DNA of 64,000 nt from Arcanobacterium ihumii (GTDB lineage: Bacteria > Actinomycetota > Actinomycetes > Actinomycetales > Actinomycetaceae). The stretch spans positions 1,054,001-1,118,000 of the forward strand of contig NZ_UWOS01000001.1 in the NCBI RefSeq assembly GCF_900604515.1. Direction: 5' to 3'. The position numbers were made by a program, and so were the translations under genes. Each line of letters opens with the position of its first letter. Position 1 is the stretch's first letter. This document shows positions 1-8,572 of the stretch, piece by piece. A model generated the notes under the pieces. That model was not told the DNA's origin and ran no database searches. It worked only from the letters and a program-made list of their open reading frames with translations.

Positions 1-697
1 AAACATTGGTGAAAGCTTTTTCTAATGCTTCGTAACGTGACGCGACGTTACATGATCGGAGTGCTCCTTGACAGGTAGCAAATTCAACCATCCGAGAGGC
101 TAGTTCTGCTTCGGTAGGTTCCGAAATCTGTTTGCCCCGATTAAGTACATGCCGTGACAGTGATAGCGAAGCAATGAGTATAAGGAATGAAACTGTAAGG
201 GCGAATCCTAATTTCCAGTCCCAGAACCACGTTCCGATTACGATAATTATGGCGGAGCTAATTTGGCGCGCTAATGAAAAAATAAAGTGAGCGGCAGATT
301 CACCTAGGTTTATCATCTCTTGTGTGACTATGCGTGATAGTCGTCCTGCGCTTCCAGAATCAAACTCTCCAAGTGGGAGGCTCGAAACTTTGTCGCCAAC
401 TTTGTGGTGAACACTGTAGATAAATCCGAGTGTGCCGACATAGGACGTTCGCATTCCGTAAAATTCTGTACCGACTGCGAGCACAGCCAAAATAGCTAGG
501 GTTATCATCCAACCACGGAAAGTCATACCCCACGAGGATTGGCCCGATTCTAAGCAAGTGATAGTAGGAAGAAGTGCAAGGAGAGCAAAACCTTGGTATG
601 CGCCCGAAAATGTTCCCCACGAGATTCCACGGAAAAGTTTTCTCCAGGAATCGGAGTCCATTAATCTCTTGTATCGGGGGAGTAGAAGTTGATTCAT
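1..697 (-). CDS. ABC transporter, exporter-fold, permease half (partial)
   Basis: This reading frame starts at ATG 697 and runs off the left edge of the window, so only the membrane half is visible. It has several hydrophobic segments of the type IV (exporter-fold) transmembrane domain, and the nucleotide-binding domain must lie outside. The start overlaps the stop of the upstream ABC gene as ATGA, so the two are translationally coupled and probably form a heterodimer. Pairs with this layout behind an iron box are often siderophore transporters of the IrtAB or YbtPQ kind; that role is inferred from context. Confidence 0.85.
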   Translation of the reverse strand, partial: MNQLLLPRYKRLMDSDSWRKLFRGISWGTFSGAYQGFALLALLPTITCLESGQSSWGMTFRGWMITLAILAVLAVGTEFYGMRTSYVGTLGFIYSVHHKVGDKVSSLPLGEFDSGSAGRLSRIVTQEMINLGESAAHFIFSLARQISSAIIIVIGTWFWDWKLGFALTVSFLILIASLSLSRHVLNRGKQISEPTEAELASRMVEFATCQGALRSCNVASRYEALEKAFTNV

Positions 698-2493
698 GCT
701 TCGATTTCCTTACATCCGCTGAGTTTTAAAAGCATTTGGTAATGGTTGTTTTTAAGCAGATCCTCATGTTTCCCTTGAGCACTAATACTTCCGTTATCCA
801 TTACTACGATCTGATCTGCTCCACGTATTGATGCCAGCCGATGCGCTACGACGACGACTGTTCGCCCACGTACCAATGTTGTTAGGGCCTCTTGGATTCT
901 TGATTCAGATTCAGGGTCTGCCATGGCGGTGGCTTCGTCAAGGATGAGAATCGGCGCATCCATAATTAATGCTCGCGCGATGGCTATCCGTGCTGCCTGC
1001 CCACCGGACAGGTGTGTTTCCTCGCCGATTATAGTGTCATATCCGCGGGGAAGGCTCATGATGTAGTCGTCGATTTGAGCGGCTTTAGCGGCTTGGCGAA
1101 TTTGCTCCAGTGATGCTTGTGGTAGAGAAAGTGCTATATTCGCGCGAACAGAATCACGAATCAACTGTGCTTCTTGGAGAACGAAAGCAACGGTTGAATA
1201 GAGTTGTTCTTCGGATATATCGCGGATATCGATGCCTCCGATTGTGATAGATCCTGTGGCAGGGTCATCGAATCGTGCGATCAGACTAGCTAAAGTCGAT
1301 TTTCCAGCACCGGATGGCCCAACTAACGCGGTGACGCTTTGGGGTGGAATAGTTAGATTGATGTTTTTTAGTGCATGTGTGGACCCATACGAATATGAAA
1401 CGTTTGTAATCTCAATCGAATTTCCGGTTGGAATTTCTGGGTTCGATGGTTGTGGAATTGTTGGAAGTTCCATAATTTTCACTAACCGAACTGCCGCTGA
1501 CCCTGCCAACTGATATGACCAAGCAATAGTTACAACCGTGATAATTGCTCCTGGTAAAACCAGTGCTATAAGTGTAGTTGTAAGAACTTCATATATTGTT
1601 ACCCAGCCTGCATTAAACATGAGAGCACCACCGCCAAGGTTGACGATGAGCAGGACCGGAATCGAGATCCACGAAAATGAAGCAACCGACATAGAAACAA
1701 GAGGCATACACCAAGCCCGGTAGAATTTTGAGAATTCGTTAGCGGCGTCAATATATGCTTTGTGGGCTTGTCCAACTTTGCAAAATGCCTTGACCACGGA
1801 AATACCTGCAACAAATTCTGCCATTGCAGCTGAAACATTGGATAGCTTGGTATCCATCTGTGCAGTTTTTTCGTTCATTCCGCGCATGGTTAGCCCATAC
1901 ATTCCTAGGTGGAATGGAATTGTTGAAACTGCGAGAAGAGCTAAGCGCCAGTCGATATATAGAGCATAAGCAAACAAAGAGATCGGTGAAACGATTGCAT
2001 TAAGCTTTTCGATTGGACCGTGTGCGATAACCGTGTGAACGGTTGCGGTGTCGTCCTGAATTATTTTTCGAATTCGCCCTTCGCCCATCGAAGAAAACCA
2101 AGAAAGTGGTGCATGTGACATCCTTTCGGCAATCTTTCTTCTCATATGATTACGCAAAGAAAGATCGATGAAATGGGTTAAACAAAGTGCTACGAAATAA
2201 AGGAAAATTCGTGTAGTATAGGCCGAAATAAGAGCTATAACCACGAACCTGACTTTGCTGTGGTCGATGGTTGGTTCAAGAAGTAGCCGACCGAGTTCAA
2301 CGAGGGCTACGTAGGGCGCGATACTAAGAATTCCCGAAACGACGGTAAGAAATTCAGCAACTAGTAGCTTTTTTCTGATTGGTTGAGAAATTTTTTTGAT
2401 GGCTTCTTGCCCTGCTCTTACTTTTTCTTTATCTGAAACCTGAGCAGAAGGGTTAGCTGAAGTGTCTTTTTCTTGTGTATGAGGCGAGTCCAC
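694..2493 (-). CDS. ABC transporter ATP-binding/permease protein, IrtAB/YbtPQ-like
   Basis: A 599-residue protein with an N-terminal six-helix exporter-type membrane domain and a C-terminal ATPase domain. The ATPase shows Walker A GPSGAGKST, signature LSGGQ, Walker B ILILDEAT and the H-loop VVVAHRL. The most likely start is GTG at 2493, 35 bases below a perfect DtxR/IdeR box, which predicts repression by iron. The partner half begins within its stop codon. In this family such dimers import ferric siderophores or export small molecules; iron control favours siderophore import, but the substrate is not visible in the sequence. Confidence 0.9.
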   Translation of the reverse strand: MDSPHTQEKDTSANPSAQVSDKEKVRAGQEAIKKISQPIRKKLLVAEFLTVVSGILSIAPYVALVELGRLLLEPTIDHSKVRFVVIALISAYTTRIFLYFVALCLTHFIDLSLRNHMRRKIAERMSHAPLSWFSSMGEGRIRKIIQDDTATVHTVIAHGPIEKLNAIVSPISLFAYALYIDWRLALLAVSTIPFHLGMYGLTMRGMNEKTAQMDTKLSNVSAAMAEFVAGISVVKAFCKVGQAHKAYIDAANEFSKFYRAWCMPLVSMSVASFSWISIPVLLIVNLGGGALMFNAGWVTIYEVLTTTLIALVLPGAIITVVTIAWSYQLAGSAAVRLVKIMELPTIPQPSNPEIPTGNSIEITNVSYSYGSTHALKNINLTIPPQSVTALVGPSGAGKSTLASLIARFDDPATGSITIGGIDIRDISEEQLYSTVAFVLQEAQLIRDSVRANIALSLPQASLEQIRQAAKAAQIDDYIMSLPRGYDTIIGEETHLSGGQAARIAIARALIMDAPILILDEATAMADPESESRIQEALTTLVRGRTVVVVAHRLASIRGADQIVVMDNGSISAQGKHEDLLKNNHYQMLLKLSGCKEIEA

Positions 2494-2512
2494 GAACGTA
2501 CCACCATCTAGA

Positions 2513-2561
2513 AGAGTGCTTATATAGTTAGGTTAGGCTTACCTAACTATATAAGCACTCT
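2513..2561. promoter_or_regulatory. DtxR/IdeR operator within a 49-bp perfect palindrome
   Basis: Two 21-base arms (2513-2533 and 2541-2561) are exact reverse complements around a 7-base centre. The core TTAGGTTAGGCTTACCTAA (2528-2546) matches the DtxR/IdeR consensus in full. TATATA elements in both arms could supply -10 boxes. It lies just upstream of the ABC pair starting at 2493. Iron-dependent repression is the expected role; the long arms could also form a hairpin in RNA. Confidence 0.9.
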
Positions 2562-2653
2562 CATTAGTGATATTTCAAGTGCAGATGAACCGTATTTGCT
2601 ATGATTTACCAGCTAGACGTAGCGATGTGATTGATTATTGAGTGCCGAGGGTG

Positions 2654-2941
2654 CTATTTGAGATGGGTGAGTCTTTCTCGAACGTTCTGGAAATCTCCCA
2701 AAACATTATATAAACCGTCTTCAGAGAGTATGCCGCGTGGCATACTCTCTGGAATTTCTCCAGCTTCATCTAGTTTGTAATCTGCCATCCATTCGCCGTT
2801 TTCGTAGTAATTCCAAAGTTCTTCCACGGTTTGCTCCATGGCAGATAAGCTATTGAGCATAGAATCAAGCATTTTCGTATATGAATCTACTTGGTTCATC
2901 TTGTTTTCCATCTGCTCGATGCGCTTGAGGGTGTTATTCAT
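2654..2941 (-). CDS. DUF4298 family protein
   Basis: A 95-residue acidic, helical protein. The N-terminal half is a coiled-coil-like run rich in Met, Asn, Glu and Leu. A middle segment (WNYYENGEWMADY) and the length are typical of DUF4298, a family of unknown function often found beside transporters. It sits between the iron-controlled ABC pair and the metal importer, ending 93 bases before the operator palindrome. No signal peptide or membrane segment is visible. Confidence 0.7.
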   Translation of the reverse strand: MNNTLKRIEQMENKMNQVDSYTKMLDSMLNSLSAMEQTVEELWNYYENGEWMADYKLDEAGEIPESMPRGILSEDGLYNVLGDFQNVRERLTHLK

Positions 2942-3001
2942 AAAACCTCCTGGTGTTGCCTGTTTTGCTGCATCTGTATGGAGGCTTCATTCTTTTGAAT
3001 A

Positions 3002-3823
3002 TCATCGACGCAATGTGGCAAGCATCCTAGAAGCTAAATACACAACGCCAGCCAATGTTGCGATAGATCCTCCTGCGGATAGTTTAGCTATCACTGCAAG
3101 AGTTAGGCCCGCAATTCCAATAACTACCCCAAGTATTGTACTAGTGATAAGAAAATGTCCCACTGACTTTGTGAAAGGTTTGGCAGATGCTGCTGGTGCC
3201 GCAAGTAAAGATATTGACAGGACAGTCCCGATCGCTGGAACTACTACTACCATCGTCGCTACGATTGCCGAAAGGATCAAACGTTGTGAAATTTTGGCGT
3301 CGTGCCCTGATGTGCTGAATCCGACGTCGTCAAATAAGAAATAAGTGAGACGGGGAAGTGCGAGTGAGATTCCTACGATGACGATTAAGAGTACGAGGGC
3401 GGTAACGATTACGTCAACGATAGTTACGTGAAGCAAAGAGCCCGCCAAGAAACTTTCTATATTTAATGGAAGCGGGCTGAACCATTTATTTAAAAAATAA
3501 CCTAATGAAAATCCAAAAGTCAGAACTATCCCGGCTGTAGCTTGCGATGATAGCTGTGGAATTGAACTGAGCCTGTTCATCAAGAGTGTGAGGATAATGC
3601 AGCCAAGGAGAGCTCCCACGAATAACCAGGCAGATAAAACACTTTGAGAATGTGACAAGTGGTTGCCGATAACTACGCCGATTACTGCGCCAGGAAAAGT
3701 TCCATGTGTTACGGATTCGGCAAAGAAAATTTGGCGACGCAGGATCGCAAGGACTCCTACCAGACCACATAATATGCCAACAAGAACAATTTCAATCGTG
3801 GGAAGAAAAAGCACGTCAAACAT
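3002..3823 (-). CDS. Metal ABC transporter permease (ZnuB/MntB family), second subunit
   Basis: A 273-residue membrane protein with about eight hydrophobic segments and the ABC-3 (zinc/manganese/iron) permease pattern, including an N-terminal stretch with VGVLAILRRQ. Start is taken at ATG 3823, which has an AAGGAAA ribosome site; a longer frame to 3907 lacks one. It overlaps the preceding permease by 8 bases, so both belong to one leftward operon with the ATPase and binding lipoprotein. Two permeases suggest a heterodimeric channel, as in MntCD-type systems. Confidence 0.88.
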   Translation of the reverse strand: MFDVLFLPTIEIVLVGILCGLVGVLAILRRQIFFAESVTHGTFPGAVIGVVIGNHLSHSQSVLSAWLFVGALLGCIILTLLMNRLSSIPQLSSQATAGIVLTFGFSLGYFLNKWFSPLPLNIESFLAGSLLHVTIVDVIVTALVLLIVIVGISLALPRLTYFLFDDVGFSTSGHDAKISQRLILSAIVATMVVVVPAIGTVLSISLLAAPAASAKPFTKSVGHFLITSTILGVVIGIAGLTLAVIAKLSAGGSIATLAGVVYLASRMLATLRR

Positions 3824-4769
3824 GGCTGATCGTTTCCTTCGAGGCGCGCACAGAATTGCGTTGTGGTGTGTCTGTGAAGATGTGCTTACCGAGCCATACC
3901 AAGGCAAAAATTACAATTCCGGAAAGTGCTACTGTACCTTGTGGTGATACGGGGTAATCTTCAGCCCAATACATTATTTCCATTCCTAATACTCCACTAG
4001 CAACTGCCACGAGTACTGATACAAACCCCATTTGCCGAGGTGAAGAGGAAATCAAACGGGCAGTTGCTCCTGGAACAATTAAGAAACCAATCACCAGCAG
4101 TGTGCCAATAGCTGCTGAACCAGCTATTACAATGAGTGCAATCGAGGTATTGGCTAGTAGATCAAGACGGCCAATTCGTTTTCCTGAAGCTTGTGCAGCA
4201 GTTCGGTCGAAAGCAACGAAAACCTGGTTTCGCCATGAAGTCACGATGAGTATCCCTGCAAGGGTTGCTGCTAGCACTGCTGGGATTAGCGTGGCTGAAG
4301 TTACTTCTAGAAGGCGACCAAACATCAGTGCTTCGAGCTGGCCGGACATGTCTCCAAAACGTAAAGAAATGAGCATACCAAATCCGAAAAAAGAGGTAAG
4401 AACGATAGCGGTTCCAGCTTCGTTACTGTCTCCCGAGCTGATTTGATTCCAAGTAATAGCTATGACTACGAAAACTGCAGCTACAAGTGCGCCAGTGGTG
4501 ATGGAGTCGATTCCTCCAATTAATGCTCCTGCAACAATGCCTGGAAATATTGAATGGACAGTTGCTTCCGAATTGAATTCAAGGCACCGCAGGTTAACAA
4601 TAACGCTTGTTAGCCCGGCACTGATACCCAAAACTAGAAGTAGAAGAAATGGGCGAAATAGGAATGGTGCGTCGGTAAACGGAGCAAAACCGGGGAGTTG
4701 AGCCAACCAGGTTCGCCACATTTCTAATAGCGAATCAAGATCGAAGGATGGATTAATTAATTGGGTCAT
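3816..4769 (-). CDS. Metal ABC transporter permease (ZnuB/MntB family), first subunit
   Basis: A 317-residue ABC-3 family permease with multiple hydrophobic helices and the characteristic N-terminal pattern of these permeases (LTSVIVNLRCLEFNSEATVHS). Its start overlaps the end of the ATPase gene by 17 bases, indicating coupled translation. Together with the second permease it would carry Mn2+, Zn2+ or Fe2+ across the cytoplasmic membrane. The polar C-terminal tail (KHIFTDTPQRNSVRAS) is probably cytoplasmic. Confidence 0.88.
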   Translation of the reverse strand: MTQLINPSFDLDSLLEMWRTWLAQLPGFAPFTDAPFLFRPFLLLLVLGISAGLTSVIVNLRCLEFNSEATVHSIFPGIVAGALIGGIDSITTGALVAAVFVVIAITWNQISSGDSNEAGTAIVLTSFFGFGMLISLRFGDMSGQLEALMFGRLLEVTSATLIPAVLAATLAGILIVTSWRNQVFVAFDRTAAQASGKRIGRLDLLANTSIALIVIAGSAAIGTLLVIGFLIVPGATARLISSSPRQMGFVSVLVAVASGVLGMEIMYWAEDYPVSPQGTVALSGIVIFALVWLGKHIFTDTPQRNSVRASKETISHV

Positions 4770-5490
4770 GATGAGGGCGCGTTATTTCGATTGTTGAACC
4801 GCCGTAGGTGGCAGCGAGGTTCTCTTGAGAAAGTAAGTCGGGCAGATTGCCGAAAGAAACGGAGGATCGTGAAAACAATGCAGCCTTATTGCAGGTTTCG
4901 TAAGCGAGTCCGAAGTCATGAGTTGATGTAGCTACGGCAACGCCAGCAGCACGGAGATCGTGGATGATTTCTAGTAGTTTATTTCTGTTTGGTTCATCTA
5001 GACCATTAAACGGTTCGTCTAAAAGCAATAACTGTGGATCGGAAACGATTGCTCTTGCTACTAGCACTCTTTGGCGTTGACCTCCTGAAAGTGAACCGAA
5101 TTGTTTTCCAGCAAGCTCTTGCATTCCTACGGTTTGTAAAGACTGTGCGACTTTTTGGTGTTCGGTGTTCCCAAGCCGTTGATACCATCGCAAATGGCGA
5201 TATAACCCCATTTCCACAACCTTTTGTGCCGTTACGGGAAAAGTTGGATCCAGGAGAGAAGACTGTGGTACATAGCTGATCGTCGAGGCATTGATTTTTA
5301 TTGTGCCGTCGATCAACTGGACCATTCCAAGTAAGCCACGTAAAAACGTTGTTTTACCTGATCCGTTTGGTCCAATTAGTGCGACGCCGTCACCCGAGTT
5401 AAGCGTCATAGTTACGTGTTCAATCACGGGGGTTCGTGAATATCCAAACGCTACATTTTGTAGTTTAATAACTTGGTTGTTTTTGACCAT
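4753..5490 (-). CDS. Metal ABC transporter ATP-binding protein
   Basis: A 245-residue ABC ATPase. Walker A GPNGSGKTT lies near residue 40, the signature LSGGQRQRV near 135 and Walker B LLLLDEPFNGLD near 160, followed by a switch histidine in STHDFG. Length and order fit the ZnuC/MntB ATPases of metal importers. It sits between the lipoprotein gene (5580) and the permeases, which it overlaps. It energises uptake of the divalent metal delivered by the lipoprotein. Confidence 0.92.
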   Translation of the reverse strand: MVKNNQVIKLQNVAFGYSRTPVIEHVTMTLNSGDGVALIGPNGSGKTTFLRGLLGMVQLIDGTIKINASTISYVPQSSLLDPTFPVTAQKVVEMGLYRHLRWYQRLGNTEHQKVAQSLQTVGMQELAGKQFGSLSGGQRQRVLVARAIVSDPQLLLLDEPFNGLDEPNRNKLLEIIHDLRAAGVAVATSTHDFGLAYETCNKAALFSRSSVSFGNLPDLLSQENLAATYGGSTIEITRPHHDPIN

Positions 5491-5579
5491 ATCTGAACCC
5501 CGTCAGCCTTCTCTCCTGGTTGTGTGTTTATCGTGCACCATGGTTTAGTTGGTGGCATTCATGGCGTGTTCTCGAAACA

Positions 5580-6770
5580 CTATTTCAATGAGTCTGGAAG
5601 CGGAGCCACGGTTCCGTTCCAGGCGTTAACCAAAGTGGTGACATTGTGGATAATTGAACCTGTGTAAGTAGCACCGGCGGAGCCATCTGGACCTAAAGAG
5701 TCTCCATACAGTGCGTCATCTCCAATAATTGCTTTGACTCCCGCCGCCTTGGCTACGGCTTCAATTGACTTAGAATTGTTTGAGTTTTCAGCAAATACTG
5801 CTAAGGCACCCGAGTCTTTAACTTCTTTTGCGGCTTTGGCAATATGATCGGCGGTAGCATCCTGCTGGCTGTTGAAGTCAGACATTGCGGCACCGATGAA
5901 TTTAACGCCGTAGGTCTTTGAGAAATATCCAAAGGCATCATGCGATGTGAAGAGAACTCGGTGAGCGTCTGGGACGGAATCAAGAGACTTCTTCGCCCAA
6001 GCATCAAGGTCTGAAATTTGCTTGCTGTACTTGGCAACGTGGTCAGTGAATAGCTTCTTATTATCGGGAGAAGCTGAAGAAAGGATTTCTCCGATGTTCT
6101 TTACCTGAATTGCAGCATTCTTTGGGCTCGTCCAAACGTGTGGGTCGTATTGGAACTCTGGCTCAGATTCGCCTTCCTCTGGCGGGAATGGCCATTTCGC
6201 TACGTCAACTTTAGCGGAGCCTCTATTAATCTTATATGGCAGTTTGCTTTCCTTGCTGGTGTCAGGACCGTTAGTGACCTCTGAGGCTGTCAAAATGCCA
6301 GAAGTTACTCCCATTGTTCCCTTGAAACCAGAAGACTTAACAGCGGAATCCAAAAAGTGTTCAAGGTCGACGCCGGAAACAAGCATAACGTCCGCCGCTG
6401 CCATAGCTTTTGCCTGAGCGGTTGTGAGCTCGTGTTCGTGAGCCGAGGCGTTTGGTGCAAGTAGACAGGTAAGGTCTAACTCTGAGGTGGCGCGAGAGTC
6501 AGGTGCTCCGGCTTTGGATTCCTTCCCTGAAGGGTCCATTTTGCGGAGAGCCAAAGTGGAGTCATCTGACTTGTCCGTTGCGATTTGGGTAACGTAATCA
6601 CAAATTTGTGTAGTTGTTGCGACTACTTTTACAACGGATTTCTTTCCGCTATTTGTATCTTGTCCCTTGGTGGATTCGCTCGTCTGTGAACAGGCAGAAA
6701 CTGAAGCCACTAAAGCTATTCCTGCCATCAGACTGATGCTTGACCGTAATGATGCCTTGATAACCATCAT
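5580..6770 (-). CDS. Metal ABC transporter substrate-binding lipoprotein (ZnuA/MntA type)
   Basis: A 396-residue protein with a lipoprotein signal; the predicted lipid-bearing residue is Cys27 in VSACS. The mature part is a cluster A-I metal-binding protein, with candidate metal ligands in SAHEHE, DPHVW, TSHDAF and the late acidic GDDALYGDS. A Ser/Lys-rich linker follows the lipobox. It is the first gene of a leftward four-gene importer operon. A DtxR-like box lies about 70 bases upstream, so Mn2+ or Fe2+ is more likely than Zn2+; the sequence does not settle which. Confidence 0.9.
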   Translation of the reverse strand: MMVIKASLRSSISLMAGIALVASVSACSQTSESTKGQDTNSGKKSVVKVVATTTQICDYVTQIATDKSDDSTLALRKMDPSGKESKAGAPDSRATSELDLTCLLAPNASAHEHELTTAQAKAMAAADVMLVSGVDLEHFLDSAVKSSGFKGTMGVTSGILTASEVTNGPDTSKESKLPYKINRGSAKVDVAKWPFPPEEGESEPEFQYDPHVWTSPKNAAIQVKNIGEILSSASPDNKKLFTDHVAKYSKQISDLDAWAKKSLDSVPDAHRVLFTSHDAFGYFSKTYGVKFIGAAMSDFNSQQDATADHIAKAAKEVKDSGALAVFAENSNNSKSIEAVAKAAGVKAIIGDDALYGDSLGPDGSAGATYTGSIIHNVTTLVNAWNGTVAPLPDSLK

Positions 6771-6840
6771 TCTTCCTCACGTATTTTAAAAAATTGAACA
6801 AGGATAATCTAAGGTCAAGTATCTACTAGATAAAGTGACC

Positions 6841-6859
6841 TTAGGTTAGCCAAACCTAA
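6841..6859. promoter_or_regulatory. DtxR/MntR-like operator
   Basis: TTAGGTTAGCCAAACCTAA differs at one position from the DtxR-type consensus and from the perfect box at 2528. It stands 71 bases upstream of the binding-lipoprotein start, in the position of an operator for the metal importer operon. A manganese- or iron-responsive DtxR/MntR-family repressor is the likely binder. Confidence 0.75.
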
Positions 6860-7108
6860 TTTTTGCACCAGCGAGACTTATTATCAATAAAATCTTCGTC
6901 TAACCGAACAAATATAGTTCGTCTCACAAAACTCTATCAGAAAAGATAGGTCTATATATGTGTTCGTTACTGCATTTTCGGGTAGTCGATTTTCGAAATG
7001 TGGATCTGTGGCAAGGAGTAACAGGAACGGTGGCTGGTTTAGGTTTCGAAACCTAAACCAGCCACCGTTATACCGTAGACTGCAGGATTTATATCACAAA
7101 CTGCGAGA
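6860..7108. other. Intergenic region between MFS gene and metal importer
   Basis: No convincing gene is seen here. The stretch is AT-rich and holds the 44-bp palindrome at 7026-7069. Together with the sequence at 6771-6859 it forms a 338-base gap whose left part is the promoter region of the metal importer. Confidence 0.6.
7026..7069. terminator. 44-bp perfect palindrome, probable terminator
   Basis: The 21-base arm beginning AACGGTGGCTGG is followed by CG and its exact reverse complement. It lies 40 bases beyond the stop of the leftward MFS gene. It would form a very stable RNA hairpin but lacks a clear T-tract on the minus strand, so a terminator or mRNA 3' stabiliser is likely. The centre GGTTTCGAAACC could also be a protein-binding site. 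Confidence 0.6.
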
Positions 7109-8533
7109 TTACTTTTCTACTTCTGCTGCTTGATCGGCAGATGGCTTTGGTAGCAACATCGAAACGAGGAGTGTTGCGATCATGATTCCAACACCAATCC
7201 AGATTGCATTTTGGTAACCGGCGATTGACTCCGATCCTTTTGGCGAACCGGCGGTAATGGTTTTGCCAAGTAACGCAAAGGAAAGCGACGCTCCGATGCC
7301 AAATGATGCACCATTCAAACCAGGCAGCAAGCCTGGTGCTTCCTTTGGTGAAAGAACTACGCCAAGTCCGTTAAGCATCACGTTTGTTGTGCCCGCATAG
7401 GTTACGCCCAAGAGGAAAATAAGGATACCGAATACCCATGGGTTTGATAGACCGAATAGAGCCAAGAAAATCAAAATTACCACGTTAGCTGCAATCGAAG
7501 CACGAAGAAGGAATCGATAGCCGTAGGTACCTGCAAGTCGTCCTGCAAAAGGACCAGCAATCCATCCAACCAGTGCGTATGGTGACATGAAGAGGAGTGA
7601 AGCAGTAGAAGCTTCCATTCCCCAACCAGCGTCGGGGTTCTGTGTAAACGATGGGACAACTAGGTTAACGATTGCCATAATCGAGGTCAGGGTGAGGATT
7701 GTGGTGAGTGGCATGAACCAAATTGCGCGATTTGTTAGGTGTGCTCGTGGGATGAGAGGCGTCTTGGTTGACTTCTCCCACAGAATGAACGCAATCATTG
7801 CAACTACTGCGGTACCAATCCAAATCCACATATCGGTGCTCTTGTTTGTAATTAAGAAGAAGGGGTTTGAACCTACTGCCCAAGACACTGTGACGAAGAA
7901 AATTGAAAGGAAAACAACGCCAACCCAATCCATCTTTTCGCCTTGCGACGGGTGTGACTCTGGAACCCAGCGGATAATCATATAGAGCGCAACTAATGTA
8001 ATTGCAAGGGTGAAAGCCAGAATTGAACGGAAGCCCCAGTTGTCGGCCATCCAGCCTCCTAGGATTACGTCAATACCTGCAACTCCGCCGTTAATTGCGA
8101 TAATAAGCCCGAGTTTTGAACCGTATTCCTTTTCGTCCGCGGTGCTTTCACGAAGAATAAGTAAAGCGATTGAGAAAACAGGGCCACAAGCACCCTGAAT
8201 AGCGCGTCCTACATATAACCATGCCACATTTGGAGCGAGCATTGAAATGACTGTTCCTACAATCAAAATTCCCATTGTGATAATCAAGATCTTTCGCCGG
8301 CCTTGCATATCAGAAAGACGTGGCATAAAGATTTGGAAGATTGCTTTTGAGAGGAAGAAAAGGGAAGTGGTAAAAGCGATCTGGGCGGTGGTTGCTGAAA
8401 GCGCACTTTCCATTTGTTTAACTGCTGGGTTCAGCATCGTTGCGTTGAGCTGAAAAGCAACTACTGCAAAAATTAGGCCGACGAGAATAATATTGCGAGT
8501 TTTATGGCTGGGATCAGCCGTGGTGGTAGACAT
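7109..8533 (-). CDS. MFS transporter (drug:H+ antiporter-like)
   Basis: A 474-residue membrane protein with 12 to 14 hydrophobic helices. The loop motif RLSDMQGRRK after the second helix is the MFS motif A signature, and GRAIQGACGP fits the following conserved region. It is the third gene of a leftward unit after lacI and the nucleoside hydrolase, 39 bases below the hydrolase. That context suggests a nucleoside or related substrate rather than a drug. The substrate is inferred only. Confidence 0.85.
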   Translation of the reverse strand: MSTTTADPSHKTRNIILVGLIFAVVAFQLNATMLNPAVKQMESALSATTAQIAFTTSLFFLSKAIFQIFMPRLSDMQGRRKILIITMGILIVGTVISMLAPNVAWLYVGRAIQGACGPVFSIALLILRESTADEKEYGSKLGLIIAINGGVAGIDVILGGWMADNWGFRSILAFTLAITLVALYMIIRWVPESHPSQGEKMDWVGVVFLSIFFVTVSWAVGSNPFFLITNKSTDMWIWIGTAVVAMIAFILWEKSTKTPLIPRAHLTNRAIWFMPLTTILTLTSIMAIVNLVVPSFTQNPDAGWGMEASTASLLFMSPYALVGWIAGPFAGRLAGTYGYRFLLRASIAANVVILIFLALFGLSNPWVFGILIFLLGVTYAGTTNVMLNGLGVVLSPKEAPGLLPGLNGASFGIGASLSFALLGKTITAGSPKGSESIAGYQNAIWIGVGIMIATLLVSMLLPKPSADQAAEVEK

Positions 8534-8572
8534 CGGTGTCTTTCCTTTCTTAATTGGTGTAATCCTCGCCGC

